Part shown: one piece after another, positions 1 through 9,386 of the stretch | How the letters are laid out: each line of letters opens with the position of its first letter | How positions within the stretch are numbered: position 1 is the first letter of the stretch | Origin: JBGTBD01 sp041749475 | GTDB lineage: Bacteria > Pseudomonadota > Alphaproteobacteria > Rickettsiales > UBA998 | Length of the DNA: 64,000 bases | Reading direction: 5' to 3' | Assembly: GCA_041749475.1 (NCBI GenBank) | Contig: JBGTBD010000019.1 | Coordinates: forward strand, 18,686-82,685 | The notes under the pieces: model-generated | What the model was told of the DNA's origin: nothing | The model's input: only the letters and a program-made list of their open reading frames with translations | The model's database searches: none | Made by a program: the position numbers and the translations under genes

Positions 1-721
1 GTTGAGGCGCCGCACGTTGGTGACAACACTCACCAAGAAAATGGCCGAACAGCTCACCGAATATATGGACGAAGCCGGGCTGAAAGTGCGCTACCTCCAT
101 TCGGATGTCGATACGCTGGAACGCATTGACATCATCCGTGACCTCCGTCTCGGAGTGTTTGACATCCTCGTCGGCGTGAACCTGCTGCGGGAAGGGTTGG
201 ACATCCCCGAATGCGGCATGGTGGCGATTCTCGACGCAGACAAAGAGGGTTTCTTGCGCTCACGCACCTCCCTCATCCAGACCATCGGTCGTGCCGCACG
301 GAATGTGGACGGCAAAGTGATTCTTTACGCCGACAAAATCACCGATTCCATGAAGGCGGCGCTTGATGAAACCGACCGTCGCCGTGCCAAGCAGGTGGCC
401 TATAACGAAGAGCACGGCATTACGCCGACCAGTATCATCCGCGCCATCGCCGCTTCGATGAACGAAGAGAAGACGGAAGACTCACGCTATAACAGGGATT
501 ACGTCAACGTGCCGCTGAAACCGGGCGAGAAAGAGAACCCGGCCTATTCGCAAGCGGTCGATATGGAAACGCGCCTGCGCATGTTACGCGACCATATGCT
601 GAAAGCAGCCGCTGACTTGGAATTCGAACTCGCCGCCCGCATCCGCGACGATATCACGAAGCTGGAAAAATCCTCAGTCCCGGCGGGTTCGGCGGGGAGC
701 AAGCGCCGGAATAAGGCGTAA
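1..721 (+). CDS. uvrB: UvrB, excinuclease ABC subunit B (C-terminal part, cut by window edge)
   Basis: Carboxy-terminal third of UvrB, the damage-verifying helicase-like subunit of UvrABC nucleotide excision repair. About 240 residues are visible of a protein usually near 670-700; the rest lies left of the window, and the frame is open from base 2, so the first in-frame TTG is not a start. Visible are helicase motif V ([10 protein letters not shown]), motif VI (QTIGRAARN) and a terminal UVR domain (about the last 45 residues before a basic tail, starting METRLRML), which pairs with UvrC. It converges with hslU, 44 bases away. Confidence 0.97.
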   Translation, partial: LRRRTLVTTLTKKMAEQLTEYMDEAGLKVRYLHSDVDTLERIDIIRDLRLGVFDILVGVNLLREGLDIPECGMVAILDADKEGFLRSRTSLIQTIGRAARNVDGKVILYADKITDSMKAALDETDRRRAKQVAYNEEHGITPTSIIRAIAASMNEEKTEDSRYNRDYVNVPLKPGEKENPAYSQAVDMETRLRMLRDHMLKAAADLEFELAARIRDDITKLEKSSVPAGSAGSKRRNKA

Positions 722-765
722 ACGCAAACGCGTCAGGTATAATAATAGAGCCACAATTTCCTCCT

Positions 766-2073
766 CTAAAGAATAAATTTATTCAGGTCCATCTGCTTCG
801 CCATCGTGCCGACCTTGTCGTTCACGTGCGCCGCGTCGATAGTGAGTGATTCACCTTTTTTATCCGGCGCGTCGAAGCTGATATCTTCCACCAGTTTTTC
901 CATGATGGTATGCAGCCGTCGCGCGCCGATATTTTCTACTTCACTGTTAAACTTGGTAGTGAGTTTGGCGAGTTCTTTGATGCCGTCGGCGGTGAATGTC
1001 AGCGTTACGCCTTCCGTCCCCAAAAGAGCAGAATATTGCTTGGTTAGGCTCGCTTCCGGCTCCGTCAGAATACGCTCCATATCCTCTTCGGAAAGGGGAT
1101 TCAACTCGACGCGGATAGGCAGACGCCCTTGTAACTCCGGCAATAGGTCGGAGGGTTTCGCCATATGGAATGCACCGGAGGCAATGAAAAGAATATGATC
1201 CGTTTTCACCGGGCCGTGCTTGGTGGAAACGGTCGTGCCTTCTACGATGGGCAAAAGATCGCGCTGCACCCCTTCACGGCTGACATCGCCGCCACGTTGC
1301 TCACTGCGGGTGGCTACCTTATCGATCTCGTCGATAAACACAATGCCATTATTCTCCGCATGCTCGATGGCTTCTTCGAGGATCTTCTCCTGATCCACCA
1401 GCTTTTCCGATTCTTCACGGATGAGTAAATCATAACTGTCGCTGACATGCATCCGCCGTGTCTTGGTCTTGCCACTGAAGGCCTTGCCGAACATATCGGA
1501 AAGATTCATCACTCCCATCTGCCCGCCCGGGATACCGGGAATATCGAAACTATTGAATGGGCTGCCATTATCGGCCACGTCGATCTCGATTTCCTTGTCC
1601 GCCAGTTCTCCCGCACGCAGTTTCTCCCGGAACTTGCGGCGTGTTTCCTCGCTAGCGGTGGAGCCGACCAATGCATCGAGCACGCGGTTCTCCGCATGGA
1701 GTTCCGCTTTCTCTTTCACATCCGCGTATTTCTTTTCACGCACCATGGTGATGGCGACTTCGAGCAGGTCGCGGATGATGGAATCCACATCACGCCCGAC
1801 ATAGCCCACTTCCGTGAACTTCGTCGCCTCCACTTTGATGAACGGCGCTTCCGCAAGTTTAGCTAGGCGGCGTGCGATCTCGGTCTTACCGCACCCGGTC
1901 GGCCCGATCATCAGGATGTTCTTCGGGATGATCTCATCACGCAAAGATTCTTCCACCTGCTGGCGACGCCAGCGGTTGCGCAGCGCAATGGCGACGGCTT
2001 TCTTGGCATCATTCTGACCGACGATATGCCGATCCAGCTCGGTGACGATTTGGCGGGGGGTCAATTGGTTCAT
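766..2073 (-). CDS. hslU: HslU, ATPase/unfoldase of the HslUV protease
   Basis: AAA+ unfoldase that feeds substrates into the HslV peptidase in the cytoplasm. Residues 57-64 are the Walker A loop GPTGCGKT, the pore loop GYVG is at about 90-93, and Walker B is the IVFIDEIDK stretch; the protein ends in the usual short hydrophobic tail (LNKFIL) that docks into HslV. The ATG at 2073 (MNQLTPRQI) matches the family N-terminus and gives 435 residues; an in-frame ATG 63 bases further upstream would add an unconserved segment lying inside hslV. It follows hslV by 16 bases, so the two are one operon. Confidence 0.97.
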   Translation of the reverse strand: MNQLTPRQIVTELDRHIVGQNDAKKAVAIALRNRWRRQQVEESLRDEIIPKNILMIGPTGCGKTEIARRLAKLAEAPFIKVEATKFTEVGYVGRDVDSIIRDLLEVAITMVREKKYADVKEKAELHAENRVLDALVGSTASEETRRKFREKLRAGELADKEIEIDVADNGSPFNSFDIPGIPGGQMGVMNLSDMFGKAFSGKTKTRRMHVSDSYDLLIREESEKLVDQEKILEEAIEHAENNGIVFIDEIDKVATRSEQRGGDVSREGVQRDLLPIVEGTTVSTKHGPVKTDHILFIASGAFHMAKPSDLLPELQGRLPIRVELNPLSEEDMERILTEPEASLTKQYSALLGTEGVTLTFTADGIKELAKLTTKFNSEVENIGARRLHTIMEKLVEDISFDAPDKKGESLTIDAAHVNDKVGTMAKQMDLNKFIL

Positions 2074-2089
2074 GATAGAGGATGTAGGG

Positions 2090-2647
2090 TTACGCATCGA
2101 GCGATGCAAGGGTGATATTATGGTTGGTGTAGACACAAATATCTCCGGCGATCTTCATGGCCTTGCGCACGATGTCCTCAGCGGAAAGGTCATCCCGGTC
2201 AATCAACGCACGCGCTGCCGAGAGCGCATAATTCCCCCCGGAGCCAATGGCGGCGATACCATCCTCCGGCTCCAGCACATCCCCCGTACCGGAAAGCAGC
2301 AACGTGGTCTCCCCATCGGCGACGATCATCATTGCTTCCAGACGACGCAGGTATCTATCCGTCCGCCAGTCTTTCGCCAGTTCAACGCAGGCGCGGGTAA
2401 GCTGCCCGGGGTGTTTTTCCAGTTTGCCTTCCAGCCGCTCAAACAGCGTGAACGCATCCGCCGTTGCCCCGGCAAATCCGGCGATGATCTTGCCGTTCGC
2501 CAGCTCGCGGATTTTTTTGGCAGAGGATTTGATGATGGTCGGCCCGAGGCTGACTTGTCCGTCACCGCCGATGACCACTTTACCGTTCTTGCGGACGGAG
2601 AGGATGGTGGTGGCGTGCCAGCCGGGGGAGTGGGTGTGTGATTCCAT
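2090..2647 (-). CDS. hslV: HslV, peptidase subunit of the HslUV protease
   Basis: Proteasome-beta-like threonine peptidase of 185 residues that forms the proteolytic core for HslU. The start at 2647 is supported by GAAGGA about 7 bases upstream; an alternative ATG lies 18 bases earlier. The conserved mature N-terminus [13 protein letters not shown] is preceded by about 12 residues ending WHA, so a short propeptide must be removed to free the catalytic Thr, as in several alphaproteobacterial HslV proteins. GGDGQVSLG and the GSGGNYA motif near the C-terminal third are intact. First gene of the hslVU operon. Confidence 0.96.
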   Translation of the reverse strand: MESHTHSPGWHATTILSVRKNGKVVIGGDGQVSLGPTIIKSSAKKIRELANGKIIAGFAGATADAFTLFERLEGKLEKHPGQLTRACVELAKDWRTDRYLRRLEAMMIVADGETTLLLSGTGDVLEPEDGIAAIGSGGNYALSAARALIDRDDLSAEDIVRKAMKIAGDICVYTNHNITLASLDA

Positions 2648-2687
2648 GTGTGATCCTTCGTTCAAAGGATATATAGAAACGGATTGT

Positions 2688-2927
2688 CTAATTGCAATTG
2701 CCCCACATGGCGCATTCGGGCGTGGAGGTCTTTTTGCAATTTCCCCAGACCGAACAACCGGCTGATGTATCTTCCTTTTTGCAGTTGCCCCAGACCGAGC
2801 ACTGGTCGCTCTTGTCCTTCTTGCAGCTATCGGTGTAGGTACACCACCAATCCTCGTCCTCCGGCTTGTCGCAGGCGGAAAGGGGCAGGGCGAGGAGCAG
2901 AACCAACAAAAAAGATTGAATTTTCAT
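2688..2927 (-). CDS. Small lipoprotein with four CX5C repeats, function unknown
   Basis: A 79-residue protein I do not recognise. A hydrophobic signal ends in lipobox LPLSAC with the lipidated Cys at 19; Asp at the next position would favour inner-membrane retention under the E. coli Lol rule. The mature part is four units of a 14-15 residue repeat, each with a CX5C pair: Cys 29/35, 43/49, 58/64 and 72/78, the last three as C(S/A)(V/M)WGNC. The acidic, Trp-rich repeats could form disulfide hairpins or bind metal; this is inference. It is transcribed away from hisB (54 bases apart) toward hslV. No other gene is obviously linked. Confidence 0.7.
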   Translation of the reverse strand: MKIQSFLLVLLLALPLSACDKPEDEDWWCTYTDSCKKDKSDQCSVWGNCKKEDTSAGCSVWGNCKKTSTPECAMWGNCN

Positions 2928-2981
2928 GGAAAACCTGTTTATTCGCCTTATATCACAGCCCATTGAAAGGTCAATCCATCC

Positions 2982-3581
2982 ATGCGCAGCGCCACCGTCG
3001 ATCGCAGCACCAAGGAAACTACCATCACGGCTACGGTGAACCTCGATGGCACGGGAAAATATACCGTTTCCACGGGCATCGGCTTTCTTGACCATATGCT
3101 CGAACAGCTCTCCCGCCACAGCCTGATCGACATCACGCTGGAAGCGAAGGGTGATCTGCACATCGACGCGCACCACACGACCGAGGACACTGGCATCACG
3201 ATCGGTGAGGCGATTAAGAAGGCGCTCGGCACACGTCAAGGCATCGAACGCTACGGCCATTCCTACATCCCGATGGACGAAACCCTGTCCCGCGTGTCGG
3301 TGGATTTATCGGGCCGCCCCTACCTCGTCTGGAACGTGAAGTTCACTCAGGCTAAGCTGGGCGAGATGGATTCCGAACTTTTCCGCGAATGGTTTCAGGC
3401 CTTTGCTTTCGCCGTTGGCGCGAATGTGCATGTGGAGAATCTCTACGGGGTGAATAATCACCATATTATCGAGTCCTGCTTCAAAGGTCTCGCTCGCGCA
3501 TTGAAGGTCGCCGTGAAGATGGATCCACGGCAGGAAGGCGTCATCCCCTCCACCAAAGGCACCCTGGGAGAGAAGTCATGA
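2982..3581 (+). CDS. hisB: HisB, imidazoleglycerol-phosphate dehydratase
   Basis: Histidine biosynthesis step 6, dehydrating imidazole glycerol phosphate to imidazole acetol phosphate. At 199 residues it is the monofunctional dehydratase form without the N-terminal phosphatase domain of E. coli HisB. The two manganese-binding repeats are intact: HHTTED at 64-69 and NNHHIIE at 158-164. First gene of a tight run hisB-DUF2628-hisH-GNAT-hisA-secreted-hisF-hisE in which neighbours touch or overlap, so one transcript is likely. Its stop overlaps the next start in an ATGA arrangement. Confidence 0.97.
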   Translation: MRSATVDRSTKETTITATVNLDGTGKYTVSTGIGFLDHMLEQLSRHSLIDITLEAKGDLHIDAHHTTEDTGITIGEAIKKALGTRQGIERYGHSYIPMDETLSRVSVDLSGRPYLVWNVKFTQAKLGEMDSELFREWFQAFAFAVGANVHVENLYGVNNHHIIESCFKGLARALKVAVKMDPRQEGVIPSTKGTLGEKS

Positions 3582-4009
3582 TAGGCATGAATCGCATCCG
3601 GCTCTACAGCGTCCATATCGACCCGCAGGCGAAGCGCCCGTACGAAACGGCTGTATTCGTCCCGGAAGGGTTCAATATCTACGCCTTCATCTTCACCGAA
3701 TTATGGGCGCTCTATCACCGCCTGTGGTTACTCGCCTTTATCATCACTTTGCTATTCGTCCTCATCTTCACGCTGGGGAGAGACTATGGGTTCCATTTGA
3801 TGAGCACGACCATTCTGCAGATGGGCATCCGGCTGATGATAGGGTTTCAGGCCAATGACGTGCTGCGGAGCCATTACGAGAAGAAAGGCTACGTCTTCGT
3901 CGATATGGTCGCCGCACATTCGCAGTTGGAAGCGGAGTTACGCTTCTATGACCGCTACTTGCCACGCCTGCCTGAAGCCGCTATCCCCATCACACTCTCC
4001 GAAGCCTGA
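3578..4009 (+). CDS. DUF2628 family membrane protein in the his operon
   Basis: A 143-residue protein resembling the DUF2628 family often found between hisB and hisH in alphaproteobacteria; its function is unknown. A soluble N-terminal part ([10 protein letters not shown]) precedes hydrophobic segments at about residues 45-68 and 78-90, followed by a soluble C-terminal part beginning [13 protein letters not shown], which resembles the conserved end of the family. The ATG overlaps the hisB stop by four bases; a second ATG 9 bases later is also possible. Assignment to the family is by recalled sequence pattern and gene position. Confidence 0.75.
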   Translation: MIGMNRIRLYSVHIDPQAKRPYETAVFVPEGFNIYAFIFTELWALYHRLWLLAFIITLLFVLIFTLGRDYGFHLMSTTILQMGIRLMIGFQANDVLRSHYEKKGYVFVDMVAAHSQLEAELRFYDRYLPRLPEAAIPITLSEA

Positions 4010-4012
4010 GGC

Positions 4013-4663
4013 ATGAAGCTCGTCGTCATTGATTACGGATCGGGCAACCTGAAATCCGCCGCCAGCGCATTACGCGACATCGCCGCGCCGCTGGGGGTGG
4101 AGGTGGAGGTCTCCGCCCGTTCGGACGCTCTCGCTAATGCGGACGCCATCGTCCTGCCCGGTGTCGGCGCATTCGGCGATTGCATGCGCGGCCTTTCCGC
4201 CATACCGGGAATGATTGCCGCGCTGAACGCCCGCGTGCTTGACCACAAAACGCCTTTCCTCGGCATCTGCGTCGGCATGCAATTACTGTTCGAGCGCGGA
4301 CTGGAACACGGCACACATGAAGGCCTTGGCTGGCTGAAAGGGAAGGTGGTTCCGCTGACCCCTGACGATACCTCGCTTAAGATTCCCCACATGGGCTGGA
4401 ACGAACTGACCCTGACCCGCCCGGAACATCCTTTGCTGCACCATATTGCTGCGGGTGACCACGCCTATTTTGTGCATAGTTTCCATTCAGCATTGGGCGC
4501 GCAGGAAAATCTGCTTGCCACGGTCGATTATGGCGGTACTGTAACCGCAATCGTGGGCAAGGATCACATCATGGGCACACAATTCCACCCCGAAAAAAGT
4601 CAGCGGACCGGGATGCAATTGTTGCACAATTTTTTGACCATCGCAGGAAAGCGGGCAGCGTAA
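4013..4663 (+). CDS. hisH: HisH, glutamine amidotransferase subunit of imidazole glycerol phosphate synthase
   Basis: Class I glutaminase of 216 residues that supplies ammonia to HisF for closing the imidazole ring. The nucleophile Cys86 lies in GICVGMQLL, and the His/Glu pair of the triad is in QFHPEKSQ near the C-terminus. The oxyanion-strand glycines PGVGAFGD are present around residue 50. It starts three bases after the DUF2628 gene and ends two bases before the acetyltransferase gene. Its partner hisF is in the same operon but separated by three genes. Confidence 0.97.
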   Translation: MKLVVIDYGSGNLKSAASALRDIAAPLGVEVEVSARSDALANADAIVLPGVGAFGDCMRGLSAIPGMIAALNARVLDHKTPFLGICVGMQLLFERGLEHGTHEGLGWLKGKVVPLTPDDTSLKIPHMGWNELTLTRPEHPLLHHIAAGDHAYFVHSFHSALGAQENLLATVDYGGTVTAIVGKDHIMGTQFHPEKSQRTGMQLLHNFLTIAGKRAA

Positions 4664-4665
4664 AT

Positions 4666-5199
4666 ATGGGCATTGAAGTCAAAGCGATCAAGGAACTCGG
4701 CGGCGCGATGATGGATGACCTCTGTCAGGCGACCGAGCACGCAATCCGTGACGGTATCGGCTTCAACTGGATCACTCCGCCTATCCGCGAGACGCTGGAA
4801 TCCTACTGGCGCGGCGTTACCGTCGTTCCCGAGCGCTACCTCTTTGGGGGCTTCCTCGATGGCACGCTCTGCGCTTCCATTCAACTGGTAAAGCCAAGCA
4901 AAAGTAAGGAAACCTCCTACTTCGCCGCCAGCATTGAAGGCCATTTCGTAGCACCTTGGGCGCGCGGCCATGGCCTTGCAAAATCATTACTGCACCTTGC
5001 CGAACGCGAAGCGATATCCTCCGGCTTTTCCGTGTTACGGCTGAACGTGCGCGAAACGCAGGAAGCCGCCATCCATCTCTACGAGGAAAACGGCTTCATC
5101 CGCTGGGGTGTATTGCCATACTACGAATATGTCAGCGGCCAGATGGTCGCCGGGCATTTCTTCTACAAGAAACTGGAACCCATATCCCGCGTTGAATAA
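4666..5199 (+). CDS. GNAT family N-acetyltransferase inserted in the his operon
   Basis: A 177-residue GNAT acyltransferase. The acetyl-CoA pyrophosphate loop is ARGHGLAKSLL (about residues 102-112), after the beta-4 strand GHFVAP, and is followed by the typical NVRETQEAAIHLYEENGF helix-strand segment of motif B. The substrate cannot be told. It sits between hisH and hisA, with its stop directly abutting the hisA ATG, so it is co-expressed with the pathway; no histidine enzyme of this class is needed there, so the role is probably separate. Confidence 0.85.
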   Translation: MGIEVKAIKELGGAMMDDLCQATEHAIRDGIGFNWITPPIRETLESYWRGVTVVPERYLFGGFLDGTLCASIQLVKPSKSKETSYFAASIEGHFVAPWARGHGLAKSLLHLAEREAISSGFSVLRLNVRETQEAAIHLYEENGFIRWGVLPYYEYVSGQMVAGHFFYKKLEPISRVE

Positions 5200-5919
5200 A
5201 TGATCCTCTATCCCGCTATCGACATCAAGGACGGAAAATGCGTGCGACTATTGCGCGGCGATTTCGCGCATACCACCATCTTCAATGACAGCCCCGCAGA
5301 CCAGGCCGAGAAATTTGTCAAAGCCGGATTCAAGTGGCTGCACCTCGTGGATTTGGATGGTGCAGTGGAAGGTAAACCCGTCAACGAATCCGCTGTGAAA
5401 GACATCCTCTCCCGCGTCGACATCCCCGTGCAACTCGGCGGCGGCATCCGCTCCATGGCACAGATCGAGCGCTGGATCGACGCGGGCCTCAGCCGCATCA
5501 TCCTCGGCACGGTCGCACTGAAGCAACCCGAACTCGTCCATAAAGCCTGCAAAGCCTTTCCCGGCAAGATTGCCGTTGGCATCGACGCCCGCAAGGGCAT
5601 GGTCGCGGTGGAAGGCTGGCTGGAAGTCTCCAGCGTTTCAGCCCTCCATCTTGCCCGTCAATATGAGGATGCAGGCGTGGTCGCGCTCATCTACACCGAT
5701 ATCGGGCGCGACGGCGCATTACTCGGTCCGAATATCGAAGAGACTGCATTGATGGCAGCCTCGCTCACCATTCCCGTCATCCTTTCGGGTGGCGTCACCA
5801 GCATCTCCGACCTTGACACCATAGCCCAATTTTCGAATCGCAATATTGAAGGCGCGATTATCGGTCGCGCCCTCTATGAAGGCACGATCACCACGGATGA
5901 GATAAAGGGGTATCTATGA
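5200..5919 (+). CDS. hisA: HisA, phosphoribosylformimino-5-aminoimidazole carboxamide ribotide isomerase
   Basis: TIM-barrel isomerase of 239 residues acting before HisHF. The N-terminal catalytic Asp lies in AIDIKDGKCVRL and the second in YTDIGRDGALLG; the phosphate-binding loops QLGGGIR and ILSGGV are intact. The ATG follows the previous stop with no gap, and the stop overlaps the following gene by four bases (ATGA), implying translational coupling along the operon. Confidence 0.97.
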   Translation: MILYPAIDIKDGKCVRLLRGDFAHTTIFNDSPADQAEKFVKAGFKWLHLVDLDGAVEGKPVNESAVKDILSRVDIPVQLGGGIRSMAQIERWIDAGLSRIILGTVALKQPELVHKACKAFPGKIAVGIDARKGMVAVEGWLEVSSVSALHLARQYEDAGVVALIYTDIGRDGALLGPNIEETALMAASLTIPVILSGGVTSISDLDTIAQFSNRNIEGAIIGRALYEGTITTDEIKGYL

Positions 5920-6377
5920 AATATATAAGTGTCCTCGCGTTATTTTTCTTCTCGATATCAGCCCATGCAGAACCACGCGCCTGCACGGAGATGGGCTGCA
6001 CGAGCGGCTTTACCATTCAAGTCTCCCCCGACTATCGCTGGCAACCCGGTCAATACCATTTCGCCTTCCAACTGGATGACAAGACCATCACCTGCGATGG
6101 TGTATTACCGCTTCCTCCCTGCGAACAGAATGGCATGAAATGCTCCGCCGAAGGCGTTATCATCACCCAAAGCGGCTGCGCTCTGCCGAAAGAGGATCAC
6201 GGCTTTGGTGATATGTTCCTCTCCATTTTCCCGAAACAGGTTGGCGTGAACATCACGCGTGATAGCAAGACCATCGCCGCCCAGCAATTCACCCCTGCCT
6301 ATCAGGTATTGCAACCCAACGGTGAAGGGTGTGAGCCGGTCTGCAAACAAGCCACCACCACGCTCGACATCAAATAA
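5916..6377 (+). CDS. Secreted Cys-rich protein of unknown function in the his operon
   Basis: A 153-residue protein with a clear Sec signal peptide (hydrophobic core about 4-17, likely cleavage after SAHA). The mature part has eight cysteines (for example RAC, MGC, CDG, PPC, MKC, SGC, EGC, PVC), an even number that suggests disulfides in the periplasm. I recognise no family. It overlaps hisA by four bases (ATGA) and hisF by one (TAATG), so it is embedded in the operon, yet an exported protein has no evident part in histidine synthesis. Confidence 0.7.
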   Translation: MKYISVLALFFFSISAHAEPRACTEMGCTSGFTIQVSPDYRWQPGQYHFAFQLDDKTITCDGVLPLPPCEQNGMKCSAEGVIITQSGCALPKEDHGFGDMFLSIFPKQVGVNITRDSKTIAAQQFTPAYQVLQPNGEGCEPVCKQATTTLDIK

Positions 6378-7144
6378 TGCTGAAAGTCCGCATCATCCCC
6401 TGTCTCGACGTGCATGAAGGCCGCGTGGTCAAAGGCGTCAATTTCGTAAATTTGCGTGACGCAGGTGATCCAGTCGAACAGGCAAAAATCTACGACGCCG
6501 CCGGTGCGGATGAACTTTGCTTCCTCGACATTTCCGCCTCGCACGAAGGCCGTAAGACCTTATATGGCATGGTCGAAAAAGTAGCAGAAGTCTGCCGCAT
6601 CCCTTTCACCGTCGGCGGGGGTGTACGCGAGCTGGAAGATATTCGTAATTTGCTGCTGGCGGGTGCGGACAAAGTCTCCATCAACACCGCCGCCGTCACA
6701 CGCCCTGAATTCGTCCGCGAAGCATCCGAGAAATTCGGTGCTCAATGCATCGTCGTCGCCATCGACGCCCGCTACGTTCCCGAAACCAAGAAGTTCGAGA
6801 TATTCACGCATGGGGGGCGTAATGCAACAGGTATCGATGCAGTGGAATGGGCCAAGAAAATGGTTGCCTACGGCGCAGGGGAATTACTGGTCACCTCCAT
6901 GGATCGTGACGGCACAGGCAAAGGCTTTGACGTGCCGATGACCCGCGCGATTGCCGATGCGGTATCGGTTCCCGTCATCGCATCCGGTGGAGTAGGGACG
7001 CTGGAACATTTCACGCAAGGATTTGAAGAAGGCCACGCCAGCGCGTTGCTCGCCGCATCCGTCTTTCACTTCGGCACATTCACCATCCCACAGGTCAAAC
7101 AGACCTTGCAAGAATCAGGCATTCCTGTCAGGCTCGGCGCATGA
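6377..7144 (+). CDS. hisF: HisF, imidazole glycerol phosphate synthase cyclase subunit
   Basis: TIM-barrel cyclase of 255 residues that uses ammonia from HisH to make imidazole glycerol phosphate and AICAR. The first catalytic Asp is in [12 protein letters not shown] at the N-terminus and the second in VVAIDARY near residue 130. Phosphate loops VGGGVRE and IASGGVGT are present. Its ATG overlaps the preceding stop by one base and its own stop overlaps hisE by four. Confidence 0.97.
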   Translation: MLKVRIIPCLDVHEGRVVKGVNFVNLRDAGDPVEQAKIYDAAGADELCFLDISASHEGRKTLYGMVEKVAEVCRIPFTVGGGVRELEDIRNLLLAGADKVSINTAAVTRPEFVREASEKFGAQCIVVAIDARYVPETKKFEIFTHGGRNATGIDAVEWAKKMVAYGAGELLVTSMDRDGTGKGFDVPMTRAIADAVSVPVIASGGVGTLEHFTQGFEEGHASALLAASVFHFGTFTIPQVKQTLQESGIPVRLGA

Positions 7145-7467
7145 AGAATCTGACTGATATTCTATCCCGTTTATTCGACCTTGCCGAGGAGCGGAAGAGC
7201 GCCGATCCCGAGACGTCCTACATCGCCAAACTATTCAAGAAGGGTCGCAAAAAGATCGCCCAGAAAGTCGGTGAAGAAGGCGTAGAAGTCGCCATCGCCG
7301 CCGTGCAGGATAAGAAGATCGAGATCATCAAGGAAAGCGCTGACCTGCTATTCCACCTGCTGATTCTATGGAAACATGCAGAAGTCTCACCGGACGAAGT
7401 GGCGGAAGAATTAAACCGCCGCGAAAATACTTCCGGCCTTACCGAACGAAAAACCCGCCCTATGTAG
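7141..7467 (+). CDS. hisE: HisE, phosphoribosyl-ATP pyrophosphatase
   Basis: All-alpha MazG-like pyrophosphohydrolase of 108 residues for the second histidine step. The acidic metal-binding signature is visible as [13 protein letters not shown] followed by [13 protein letters not shown]. It is a stand-alone HisE, so the partner cyclohydrolase HisI must be elsewhere; hisI, hisC and hisZ are not in this window. ATGA overlap with hisF. Last histidine gene on this strand. Confidence 0.95.
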   Translation: MKNLTDILSRLFDLAEERKSADPETSYIAKLFKKGRKKIAQKVGEEGVEVAIAAVQDKKIEIIKESADLLFHLLILWKHAEVSPDEVAEELNRRENTSGLTERKTRPM

Positions 7468-7490
7468 GGGCATTAATTACGGAGACCCAC

Positions 7491-8078
7491 ATGAGTACAC
7501 TTGATGCCGCTGGACAGAAATTACTCTTCATCGAAGCGCGAACCCATTCCGCATGGCTGGATAAACCAGTCGATGAGGAGCTGCTGAAACAGATTCATGA
7601 CCTCTGCAAGTTTGGCCCTACGTCCGTTAATTGCTGCCCCATGCGCATCGTCTTCGTGAAGTCGAAAGAGGCCAAGGAAAAACTGAAACCATGCCTCGCT
7701 GAAGGTAATGTGGCAAAGACCATGGCCGCCCCCGTCATCGCCCTGATTGCGATGGATATGGAGTTCTACGAAAAACTGCCCAGACTCTTCCCCCACACGG
7801 ACGCCCGTTCATGGTTCGTGGGGAATGAGGACTACATCACATCCACCGCCTTCCGTAACTCCTCGCTGCAAGGCGCATATTTCATGCTCGCGGCCCGCGC
7901 ACTAGGTCTTGATTGTGGCCCGATGTCCGGTTTCGATAACGCGAAACTGGACGAGGCCTTCTTCAGCGGCACGAAATTTAAATCCAATTTCATCTGCAGT
8001 CTGGGATACGGTGACGCGTCCAAACTATACCCCCGTTCCCCACGCTTCGAATTCGACGAAGTGAACACGATTGTCTGA
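7491..8078 (+). CDS. RutE/HadB-type nitroreductase family protein (malonic semialdehyde reductase-like)
   Basis: A 195-residue FMN-dependent nitroreductase-fold protein closest to the RutE (malonic semialdehyde reductase) subgroup: N-terminal [20 protein letters not shown], then [16 protein letters not shown] near residues 40-55, and the C-terminal segment [13 protein letters not shown]. Start chosen at the ATG at 7491 with GGAG a few bases upstream; earlier in-frame starts lie inside hisE. No other rut gene is nearby, so general quinone or nitro reductase activity is equally possible. It ends one base before the HIT gene. Confidence 0.82.
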   Translation: MSTLDAAGQKLLFIEARTHSAWLDKPVDEELLKQIHDLCKFGPTSVNCCPMRIVFVKSKEAKEKLKPCLAEGNVAKTMAAPVIALIAMDMEFYEKLPRLFPHTDARSWFVGNEDYITSTAFRNSSLQGAYFMLAARALGLDCGPMSGFDNAKLDEAFFSGTKFKSNFICSLGYGDASKLYPRSPRFEFDEVNTIV

Positions 8079-8079
8079 T

Positions 8080-8448
8080 ATGGCATACGACAAGAATAAT
8101 ATTTTCGCAAAAATCCTGCGTGGCGAGATTCCCTGCAAGAAGGTGCATGAGGATGGTGCGGTACTGGCGTTCGAGGATATTTCTCCATCCGCACCGACGC
8201 ATGTGCTGGTGATTCCCAAAGGCGAGTATATCTCCTTCGAGGATTTTACCGCAAAAGCGGATGACAAGACCATCGCCACTTTCTTCAAGACCGTTCGCAT
8301 GCTGGTCGAAAAACTGGGCGTCACAGAAAACGGTTTCCGCCTCATCACCAACCACGGCGAACACGGCTCCCAATCCGTCCCGCATTTCCATGTGCATATA
8401 TTGGGGGGTCGTACGTTGGGTGCGTTACTGCCGGACGATAAAAATTAA
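8080..8448 (+). CDS. HIT family protein (HinT-like purine nucleoside phosphoramidase)
   Basis: A 122-residue HIT-domain hydrolase with the defining histidine triad in SVPHFHVHILGG near the C-terminus and the N-terminal NNIFAKILRGEIPCKK typical of the HinT branch. Start taken at ATG 8080, one base after the upstream stop; a TTG nine bases earlier would overlap. HinT proteins cleave nucleoside phosphoramidates and acyl-adenylates. Tight linkage to the his operon is common in this class. Confidence 0.93.
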   Translation: MAYDKNNIFAKILRGEIPCKKVHEDGAVLAFEDISPSAPTHVLVIPKGEYISFEDFTAKADDKTIATFFKTVRMLVEKLGVTENGFRLITNHGEHGSQSVPHFHVHILGGRTLGALLPDDKN

Positions 8449-8449
8449 C

Positions 8450-8526
8450 TGTCATCCCCGCGGAAGCGGGGATCCATGGTGCAGTATACGCTACGAAAAT
8501 GGATTCCCGCTTTCGCGGGAATGACA
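8450..8526. repeat. Imperfect palindromic repeat with 28-base arms between convergent genes
   Basis: Two 28-base arms (8450-8477 and 8499-8526) are inverted copies with about three mismatches, around a 21-base spacer. Each arm also has an inner hairpin around CCCCGCGGAAGCGGGG and its partner. The outer ends TGTCAT and ATGACA are typical of a widespread proteobacterial palindromic element (consensus close to GTCATTCCCGC). It lies between the HIT gene and maf, which converge, and could serve as a two-way transcription stop. No ORF inside. Confidence 0.85.
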
Positions 8527-8536
8527 TAATAGGAAA

Positions 8537-9100
8537 TTAGCGCAACGCCGCCAGCATCTGGCAGGTCTCCATCACCGGCAACCCCACCACATTCGTATAA
8601 GACCCATGTACCGCCTTCACGAATAGTGCTGCTTTACCCTGGATCGCATATCCCCCCGCCCGGCCTTCCCATTCACCGCTGGCGATATACCAATCAATTT
8701 CATTCGGGTGGAGAGCTTTAAACTGCACCTGCGTCATCACACACCGCGCCTGCGCCAGATCTTTCGCCAACAACTGCACTGCCGTATACACCCGATGACG
8801 CCGACCGGAAAGCTTGGAGAGAAACAGGCGTGCCTCTTTCTCGTCCATAGGTTTGCACAGAATCCGCCGCCCGATAGCGACCACCGTATCCGCCGCCAGC
8901 ACTGCCGACTCCGGATGCAGCGTATGCACGGCGGCCGCTTTCTCCTGCGCGATGCGCTTTACATACACCTCTGGCAACTCACCCTTACGCGGTGACTCGT
9001 CGATATCCGGTGCGATGATAGATGTGGGAACAATATCGACCTGCGCCAGCAGGTCGCGGCGGCGGGGGGAGGCGGAGGCAAGGATAAATGGCAAAGGCAT
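8537..9100 (-). CDS. maf: Maf family nucleotide pyrophosphatase
   Basis: A 187-residue Maf/YceF-type nucleoside triphosphate pyrophosphatase that cleans the nucleotide pool of non-canonical dNTP/NTP. The phosphate-binding N-terminus ASASPRRRDLL, the acidic LAADTVVAIG motif and KLSGRRHRVYTAV are conserved, followed by GYAIQGKAALFV. Start placed at ATG 9100 (MPLPFILAS), as the preceding in-frame residues are unlike the family. It follows infA by 28 bases in the murA-hisG-hisD-infA-maf run. Confidence 0.93.
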   Translation of the reverse strand: MPLPFILASASPRRRDLLAQVDIVPTSIIAPDIDESPRKGELPEVYVKRIAQEKAAAVHTLHPESAVLAADTVVAIGRRILCKPMDEKEARLFLSKLSGRRHRVYTAVQLLAKDLAQARCVMTQVQFKALHPNEIDWYIASGEWEGRAGGYAIQGKAALFVKAVHGSYTNVVGLPVMETCQMLAALR

Positions 9101-9128
9101 GTCTTTGCGCCCCCGTTTACAAAAAGGA

Positions 9129-9347
9129 TTATTTGTGGCGGAACTTGATGCGCGCTTTGGAGAGATCATACGGCGTCATCTCGACCGTGACCTTGTCGCC
9201 GGCGAGCACGCGGATGCGGTTCTTGCGCATACGGCCAGAGCTATGCGCCAGCACTTCATGGCCATTATCCAGTTTCACCTGAAACATGGTGTTGGGGAGT
9301 ACTTCAAGTACCGTCCCTTCGAATTCGATGAGTTCTTCTTTAGACAT
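9129..9347 (-). CDS. infA: Translation initiation factor IF-1
   Basis: Exactly 72 residues, the standard IF-1 length, beginning [13 protein letters not shown] and folding as an S1-like OB domain; [18 protein letters not shown] is the conserved RNA-binding core. IF-1 occupies the ribosomal A site in initiation. Start at 9347; a longer frame begins 36 bases upstream but is not conserved. The downstream neighbour is maf, and the upstream one is the UPF0262 gene, 39 bases away. Confidence 0.97.
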   Translation of the reverse strand: MSKEELIEFEGTVLEVLPNTMFQVKLDNGHEVLAHSSGRMRKNRIRVLAGDKVTVEMTPYDLSKARIKFRHK

Positions 9348-9386
9348 TAAACCTCTGATTTTCTTGGGGCAAACCTCTAACACACC

